A program made the translations under genes and the position numbers. Shown piece after piece: positions 57,497-64,000 of a stretch of 64,000 bases of DNA. The DNA is from Diphasiastrum complanatum (taxonomy: Eukaryota; Streptophyta; Lycopodiopsida; Lycopodiales; Lycopodiaceae), in the NCBI GenBank assembly GCA_029204225.1, contig CM055096.1, forward strand, positions 1,635,908 to 1,699,907. The letters run 5' to 3'. Each line of letters starts with the position of its first letter. Within the stretch, counting starts at the first letter, position 1. Under the pieces are notes generated by a model. That model made no database searches and was not told the origin of the DNA. It saw nothing but the letters and a program-made list of their open reading frames with translations.

Positions 57497-58151
57497 TGTG
57501 AAAAATACAGATCCTAAGTGGATCTAAACTCCAAGATCATTGGCTTGAATGCTTGCACTCCAAACTACATAAGCTAGGAATTGGCAACACATTCTATGCT
57601 ACCTAGAATGCAAAGAACTTGATCAAAAAGCATTTATCACAAATGGAAACTTCCATAAACATCAAGTGCGGCCCAAAATAGCATTATACAGTCCATAATA
57701 CATCAGCCTATCACTTTTGGAAAGCACCTAAGATCATACACAATAGCTTGAAGACAATACACACAACAATGCTCTCAATGGAGGAAGAAACAATGACAAT
57801 GATCTATTGATCTCAATGAAGCATACAAAAGGTTTCTCCAACCTGTTCTCCACGACTTCCCTACTATTTATGGATGAGGAAGATGACTCTCTCTCCTCTC
57901 TCTAGAAGGTACTTGACCCTAGATATTCCCTATATAGGAAAAATAGCTAAAAATGGCTTATATGACCAAAATACATCAAAATGGTCTCATTTTGAAGGGT
58001 ATGAAGTTTGACACTTCATCATACTGAAAAAATACAGTAAATAAAAACATTGTGGCCTGGTTCACACGTGTGAAACTCCAGAACCAAAACTATTTACAAT
58101 TTTAGCCAATTTAGGCCTCAAACTAGCTAGGAAATGTTGACAATTTTCACA
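57497..58151 (-). repeat. Copia-B 5' LTR
   Basis: 655 bp; same as the 3' LTR by eye. Palindrome at 58061-58074. Confidence 0.96.
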
Positions 58152-58573
58152 AGGATGACCATGAAATGATGGCCCAACTTTACTATAGGGCGGCCTTCAT
58201 GTTGTCCCGGTATGTCACCATAATAGAGGACTGGCAAGAAATGGGCTTCATCGAGAAGATACGTGAATACCTGGGCCTACTACAATACGAAACTAAGCTC
58301 CACTTCCAAGTATTTGAAGCCTTAGGAGAAAAAATAAGCGAGCGAAAATAGACGGCAAGACGACAAGGAGAGCAGGACTCACAGGAGGTTCTCATACAGG
58401 TTGGGATGCAGAGGCCATTGAGAGATCTCCAATTTTGTGGAATGATTTTTGGGGCCAATAAGCACCTGGTTTTACAGAAGCGAAAGAAGATCCACGCTTT
58501 TCCAAGTGCCAAGCAAAATGACATCATGTGACATGTGTTGCAGTGGTGGGTCCTACAACAGATTAGGGGTGGA
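58152..58573 (+). pseudogene. E3 extra ORF, 3' end (copy B)
   Basis: Continues after the copia-B target duplication: MAQLYYRAAFMLSRYVTIIE, then QEMGFIEKIREYLGLLQYET and EALGEKISERK before TAG at 58349, with gene-like sequence to about 58573. The conserved ARLYYRAA motif reads AQLYYRAA here. Ends just before the G-rich tract and LTR. Confidence 0.6.
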
Positions 58574-58583
58574 TAATACTAGC

Positions 58584-59640
58584 AGATTCTAGAGAATCTC
58601 CCAGATGCCGAGCCAAGCTAAAATATAGAGCATCTCTCACCCAAGACCGAGGAGGTCTCAGAAGGAGGAGAGCAGGAAGAAATTGAGAGCTGAGCATGAG
58701 AGCCAAGGATTACTAGATAGGATTACAGGTTATTTCTATGTGAGCTTACATGGTGAATCCCAGAGAAGGAACGACCATGTAGGAGTTAGTGACATTCCTA
58801 GCCAATGTAAATAGATGTAGACCCCTCTTAAATGAAGTAGAGTGAGCCACCTTTTGATGGTGATCTCTAGTGGAATAGCTATTTCCACTTGTAATTTCTA
58901 AACTAGTGGAATTGAAACTTAGGCTCCACATGGGCAGCCCTCTTGCTTATTTAATGGCCCCCCTCTCTTGTGAGGGAGCTTTTATTGTATTGTCATTTCT
59001 CTTGCTTGAATGAAGAAGATCCTCCACGAGTTATTGGCAATTTGGAAGCTCCTTGTTCATGGCTATTGTCTTGAGTGAAATTCCTATGAACATGCTTGAT
59101 TTCTTTGTTGTGGTTGTGGATTAATTAGATTTCCTGTTTTCTTTTTTGCAATGTGGAATGTAGATGTGGATTAGCTTTCTTGATTCTTGTTTTCTAATTT
59201 TCAGCATCCAGGTAAAATAAATAGGTTGAGATTGTGATTCAGATCTTGCATATTCACTAACAATCCTATTCTTGATTGTTCTTTGGGTATTTCAAGAATC
59301 AAGAGAGGTGCATTTCTTGATTCTTGGGATGCTAGTATGTTGTTAGAAAAATAGTTTCCTGATTCTTGTTTTATTTGTGTAGTTTAATCTTGGTGCTATT
59401 ATGTTCTCTGATTTCTTAGAATAGAGTAGTAGACAGAATCTCAGATTGCTCCTTGTTTTAGAACGCTAATCTGTTGAGCAAGGATTGGTTACATGGATTG
59501 TAAATGCATGTAGTCGGAGTGAACGAACTGTTTCATCCCACTGACAAGCTGTTTATGCAAGTGATGAATTGATAAATAATCTGCCTAGACACAATTCTAA
59601 ACAAGAGGACTTAACAAAAAAGAACTGGGTTCTGGAAACG
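58584..59640 (+). repeat. E3-type 3' LTR (copy B)
   Basis: Counterpart of 19624-20680. The TATA-like box reads TATTTAAT (58948-58955). Ends approximate. Confidence 0.55.
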
Positions 59641-60996
59641 GGCAGAAACATTCGGTTTCCAAAGCGGAAACAACCTAAGAAGAAGACATAAAGAAGTAAA
59701 GAAAAGAAACAAAAAGAGAAGAGATCCATGTTCACATATTCTTGTTGAATCTGTGAACATCAGTCAATCGCTCACTCTTGTGAGTCATTAGTACATCATT
59801 TATGGTCCAAAGTAATGTACTTTGACAACCTTTAGAGCTAAGAATAGAGTTGAAAAATGGTCCAATATGTAGAGAGGAGAATAACAATACTACTTTAAAG
59901 TTCTGGAGTTATAATAGATTTGACCATCCATAAAGCTATCATATAAATATCTTTATCATTAGACTTCACATGCCTTTGATGCAAATAGTCTAACTCAGTT
60001 GTAAGGAGACGAGATAGCCCACTATCCTAGTTGACATTATCATTCTATGAACATGGATCTAATATGTGAGTTTGTGTATTCACATATAAAGACTAGACAT
60101 AATGTAAATAAAATCATGATCACTTGCACTATCCTTTTATAATTTGACACTTTTTGTACCTAAGTCAGAAAAGTTTCATGTTTCACAATAGACATCAATA
60201 GGAAAAGGTACATAAGTTATTTCATTGATTCTTGTGATGCCTCAACAAGCTTATACATACATTTGTTAATCATATGATTTTCTCACTTGAAAGCATGATC
60301 CTAAAAAAAAATTTAGTGACTTATTTCTAAGGCTAATAATAACTATTCAAACTAAGGTGCACACAAGTCTTGCATTTGGCCAAAATAGTTCTCTAACATT
60401 GATGATATTCCAAGTTTTTTTATGTGACAATCCCACTTGACATTGTCTTTATCCTTAGCAATAAGAATAAGACTAATCTTAGAGAAAAATTCTACGTAAT
60501 AAATCGAAGATTCTCTTGAGCAAGTGCTTCCATCTGACTATGCCTTTTTGAGATAGGTCTTTCTTGATATAGGCTCTATGTTCTCCCAAGGTTTACTGTT
60601 AAGAGTGATGATTTTAAATCACCAGAGATGTTTCAAATAGAAGTTATTATTGCTCCAAGAGAAGTGATAATAAAAAAGCAAAAGAACTTCGTATATCTCA
60701 AAAATTTTAGTATTAACCTTACACTAGGTAGTAACAAATTCACTTAGTAGGTGGTTGTGTATTTTATGTTCTGAATATAAGTTTGATGATAAATGTGCAT
60801 TGAGCAATTTGCTCCAAGTTTGAGAATTGTCTCTAGCAACATAAATTCTTTTGTAGACAAGAATGAAGGAGGTGGTACCTAGGTGTAAGAGGTCTTAATC
60901 TCCTATATGTTGTTGGGAAAATACATACATCGTAGTTGAGTAGATTGCATTTATCATTTCAAAGTTTTTACATATTTGCACATGCATAGTAGTGAG
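59641..60996. other. Unassigned AT-rich stretch (copy B)
   Basis: Counterpart of 20681-22035; nothing recognised on either strand. Confidence 0.5.
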
Positions 60997-61529
60997 TGTA
61001 GTGGCCTCAAAGTAATTACCACGTTTTCATTTCCAAGAGAATAGTGCCTTCCCTTGTGACGTTAGGTTAACTCTAAAATTTTCCTACTCTCCATCCTTAA
61101 CCCACTCCTAATTAACCACCTATCTAACTACAAGCAAGAATAAAGCAAGGGAGGCCTCTTGCACCTTCACCTCTCTAAAGCGTAGAAGAAAAGAACAAAT
61201 ACAAATACATAGAAAGCATTAGTAAAATGAAAAGCAGAGAGAGAGATGGGTCATCACATAAATCATATACTTTTTCCTTTGTACCTCAAGACCCCTCACA
61301 TGATTCTTGTGAGTCCCCTTCAACTTTATTAACTTAGAACCTTGACTTTAGTCCTCAACCTTATTTTATTCCAATATAATGTCCAAGTTAATTATTTCTA
61401 GAATACAAGTTATACTACTATACTCACTATGCTCATTGGGTTGGGCTTATACATGTAGGAAGCCAATGCCCTCGCACTTATTTAACCTAGATGTATAATT
61501 TTTTTATGGTAGGGCCTACAAAGCGTCCA
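60997..61529 (-). repeat. G4 3' LTR (copy B)
   Basis: 533 bp, TGTAGTGG...GCGTCCA, followed by the polypurine complement ACGGTATTCCCCACC. No copia insertion here; the interior of G4 continues to the right edge. Confidence 0.75.
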
Positions 61530-61599
61530 ACGGTATTCCCCACCTAAATAGGTGATGGTCCCGTGGAACCTGCCTAATGTTTGTTATGTCGAAAAGTCG

Positions 61600-62717
61600 T
61601 AAGCGTGATTATTGCTTGCAATGGACCAAATTAGACATACATGCTAAAAAGAGACTAAAGTAGTAAGAAACTTAAGCAAATATGCATAGCACACAAAGTT
61701 ATACTAAAATTAACAGAACACCACATTTAGCACACATGGATCCAAAATAGCAGCACTTAGCTCTCTTGCATTAAGGAAGAAAATTACATGAACGAAGCTT
61801 CTTCTTATAGAAGCACCCAAGAAAAACTATTATTATTGTTATTACTATTTTTTTAGGTGGTGTAGATTGGCATCCCAACATGCTATCTTTGGATGTTGCA
61901 CATTTTTTTTTCCTGTTTCATATAGCATGCTGACATGCTATCTTTGAAGGCTACAATTTTTCTTTCTAGCTATTTTACTTAGTACATCGGTGTGCTATTT
62001 TTGGTGTGGAGTTCCCTTTCCACCTTTACTTATTGCTGAGGAAGTCAGCCAGAGTATGCAGGAATTACCTCGTTGCATGCACTACTGATAACTGAGTAGA
62101 CGAACACAAGATAAATTTAGTTAAGGGCTTAATGCGCGATGGTAGCGAAAGCAAAGAGCAGACAATCAGACTAGTCAATTAGAAGGTCAAACAGAAAGTG
62201 AAAAAACATTGCAATACTAACAAACTCTGAATGCATAACTAGACAACACTTTATTCAGATTAAATGTAACGAAATACAAGTCAGTGATGCAGGTGAGCAC
62301 AAGATAGTAGTGCATAAAGCCACGTGTTCACAATAAAAGCTATGAGCTTAATAACAACAATCCATCTGAAGAAAAAGAATCGATGCATGATTTGAGTAAA
62401 TATTCACTATTTAGTAAATATGTGGCATCACATATCCCCCTCGTCAAATGTGAAACGTCCTCGTGAACAGATAATCTTCATTTTGAGAATTATTCATTTC
62501 TTAGAAAAGAATATTTTTGTGTTGTGGATATTCGTTAGTAGGTCAAATGTAAAAATATTTCTTCATTCATTGAATATATGACCTTCACTTGATATTTCAG
62601 AATCAAATGTTGATTCAAAATATATTTCAGCAGATATCAAATAAGCATCATCACATATGAAAGCTCAACATCACATAATCAGCAACGCCATTTACAAGAA
62701 GAATTGTGAAAAAGATT
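61600..62717. other. G4 3' untranslated region
   Basis: Non-coding. Three diverged units containing CATGCTATCTTTG-like text lie at about 61866-62020. No recognised gene. Confidence 0.45.
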
Positions 62718-63530
62718 TCATGTATTGAGATTGTCATGTAATTGTTGTGTCATTTCCAAGTCTCTTTGACACTTGAGCAATAAGATGTCTTCGTTTGCTT
62801 TAATGTATCTCCCGATAGGTAAGTTGCCGTATGGTGACAACCTTACAGGGAGTAATGTCCCATCAAACAATTCCTGTACTAACTGAAAGTTTTCTTCAGA
62901 ATTTTTCCTAAGTGTAATATGTTCAAACAAAGTGGATGAAAATTGAATAAACTTACACTTTACAAATAAATTTTGAACAAAAAATAATGTTTTGGCTGCA
63001 GAAGTGCCAAACTGCCAATAAGTATATGCACAAAAAGCTTTGTGTTCGCAGAATTTAACTATGTTCTACAGATTGTGCTTGATTTCCACAAAATAACTTG
63101 AAACATTTTGCTCCCAGTTAGTGTAAATATTGTACAGCTCTGGGTATGCCATATTAACATTTAACAACAGACCTGTGTCGTTGAATTCTTCAATATTTGC
63201 ACGACGTTTTCGTAAATATAGCTTGAACTCTGCATGCCGCCTCGAAAATTTGTGTTTCGTATCGCTATTCTTCAAAAATTGTACTCCTTTATCTGGATGT
63301 ACTCTAACACATATAGAAAGGTGGAGCCTATGTACAGTTCCACTGACTCGAATGACAAAACTTTGAATTTTTCCTGGATTATGGCCCAACATAGACATCC
63401 CTTTTGCTCTATGCTAAGTTGGTCCCATAGCCAGAGGAAATCTTTTTCTTTTCACTATGTCTGCCAGTCGTCGAATGCCATGCCTACTGAGTCTGGTAGC
63501 ATCAAATAATTGACACGCCATTGTAATTTG
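62718..63530 (-). pseudogene. G4 extra ORF, C-terminal part
   Basis: From the right the main frame has GHNPGKIQSFVIRVSGTV, KFSRRHAEFKLYLRKRRANI, NIYTNWEQNVSSYF, one stop, and then ITLRKNSEENFQLVQELFDG and RYIKANEDILLLKCQ before TGA at 62718. It is Lys/Arg-rich and has no recognised domain. It lies between a coiled coil (63600-64000) and the 3' LTR, the layout of the G2 and E3 extra ORFs, but I cannot align it with confidence to their shared domain. Other frames open at 63500-63366, so a frameshift separates it from the coil. Confidence 0.4.
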
Positions 63531-63599
63531 ATGTTAACATGGCAAGGACTCCACTTCCAAAATCGATCAGAAAAAACTTGAAAGTGTTATGCACATACC

Positions 63600-64000
63600 T
63601 TCGACTGATTTCTCTTCGGTCGTTTTGCCTTAGGTTGCGCTTCTGCAATGTTCTATTTGTGGATGTCTGCAATGAGCTTCTGGTATTTGAGCTGTTGTTT
63701 GTTGTCTGCTACCTCCTTCTGTAGGTCAAAGATTTTGATGCAAGCTTCAGCGTACTCTAGGTGATCTGCCACCCCTGTACAATTCTGCGCTACCTACAGC
63801 TCCTTTGATAGACTCTCGATCTTTTCTAGGGCCTATAGATATTCATTATGTGCATCAGGCCTAGAGCAGATGGTAGTCTCAGAGGATAATTCCTTCAGCT
63901 CGGCAAGTTCTTCTTTGACTAGCATCTTGTCATTTTCGATCAAAAGAAGGAACTCAACTCAAAAATTCTTGAGCATCTGGTCCTGAAGAGACTGCAGCTT
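63600..64000 (-). pseudogene. G4 extra ORF, coiled-coil part (runs off edge)
   Basis: The minus strand reads LIENDKMLVKEELAELKEL, ALEKIESLSKEL, DHLEYAEACIKIFDLQKEVA and DNKQQLKYQKLIADIHK in one frame with a few stops, then AEAQPKAKRPKRNQ. The heptad pattern of Leu/Ile and the Glu/Lys richness point to a long coiled coil. The same kind of segment occurs in the G2 and E3 extra ORFs. The start lies outside the window. Confidence 0.5.

Larger units (their letters stand above)
51721..58151 (-). mobile_element. Ty1/copia element copia-B, apparently intact
   Basis: 6431 bp: 655-bp LTRs in which I find no difference, 5-bp target duplications AGGAT (51716-51720 and 58152-58156), initiator tRNA-Met PBS, leader, one uninterrupted Gag-Pol frame and polypurine tract. 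Copy A keeps the empty site at about 19195 (GTTGGAAGATGACC). All parts needed for autonomous retrotransposition are present and the insertion must be very recent. Confidence 0.97.
35054..61599 (+). repeat. Segmental duplication, copy B
   Basis: Collinear with 3413-29076 in the same orientation. It begins inside G1 gag, next to unrelated M sequence, and ends where copy A stops matching (after GAAAAGTCG); G4 continues to the right. It keeps about 848 bp and about 76 bp missing from copy A, and lacks short stretches near 51107 and 51400 present in A. Confidence 0.92.
60997..64000 (-). mobile_element. Ty3/gypsy element G4, 3' part
   Basis: 3' LTR and polypurine tract at the left, then 3' untranslated sequence and an extra ORF region in the minus sense, matching the G2 layout. 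Pol would lie beyond the window. Confidence 0.6.

Noticed and set aside
1-64000. Host protein-coding genes, tRNA or rRNA genes
   Set aside because: None recognised on either strand; the tRNA-like 18-mers at 11814 and 44382 are retrotransposon primer-binding sites, not tRNA genes.

Overview
This is repeat-dense nuclear DNA from a vascular plant. Every protein-like stretch I can name belongs to an LTR retrotransposon: Ty1/copia with a primer-binding site (PBS) for initiator tRNA-Met, and Ty3/gypsy with a PBS for tRNA-Asp, as in the Athila/Tat group. The sequence is AT-rich and I found no host gene, rRNA or tRNA. The nesting would fit a large, repeat-rich genome such as a gymnosperm or fern, but nothing seen fixes the species.

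The window is built on a direct duplication. Copy A (3413-29076) and copy B (35054-61599) are collinear and differ by a few percent plus indels. A's left flank (1-3412) and B's right flank (61600-64000) continue the elements cut by the duplication ends. The order is therefore X-S-M-S-Y, where M (29077-35053, about 6 kb) is foreign sequence at the junction.

Each copy of S holds, left to right: the gag, leader and 5' LTR of gypsy G1 (minus strand); an LTR shared with gypsy G2 (minus), which has a long extra ORF between integrase and 3' LTR, then integrase, RNase H, half a reverse transcriptase, leader, PBS and 5' LTR; a decayed copia C2 (plus) cut inside gag by the G2 LTR; a plus-strand coiled-coil ORF and 3' LTR of a third gypsy, E3; about 1.35 kb unassigned; and the 3' LTR of gypsy G4 (minus), whose interior runs off the right edge.

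After the duplication one young copia family inserted once into each copy at different sites. Copia-A is 22591-29023, TSD AATAG, with a 2-bp frameshift at the protease active site. Copia-B is 51721-58151, TSD AGGAT, with an intact 1317-residue Gag-Pol and LTRs that look identical. Each copy of S preserves the empty site of the other.

M contains a cluster of six CACGTG motifs beside a TATA box, the 3' end of another copia (C3), an E3-like LTR, a 25-bp minisatellite, a C/A-rich block and a short gag-like start.

The observation most worth following is that the extra ORFs of G2 (minus) and E3 (plus), both just inside a 3' LTR, share a C-terminal domain although their LTRs belong to different families. 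The leaders and spacers of G1 and G2 also carry arrays of one short motif, GCGA(A/G)GGTTCT.
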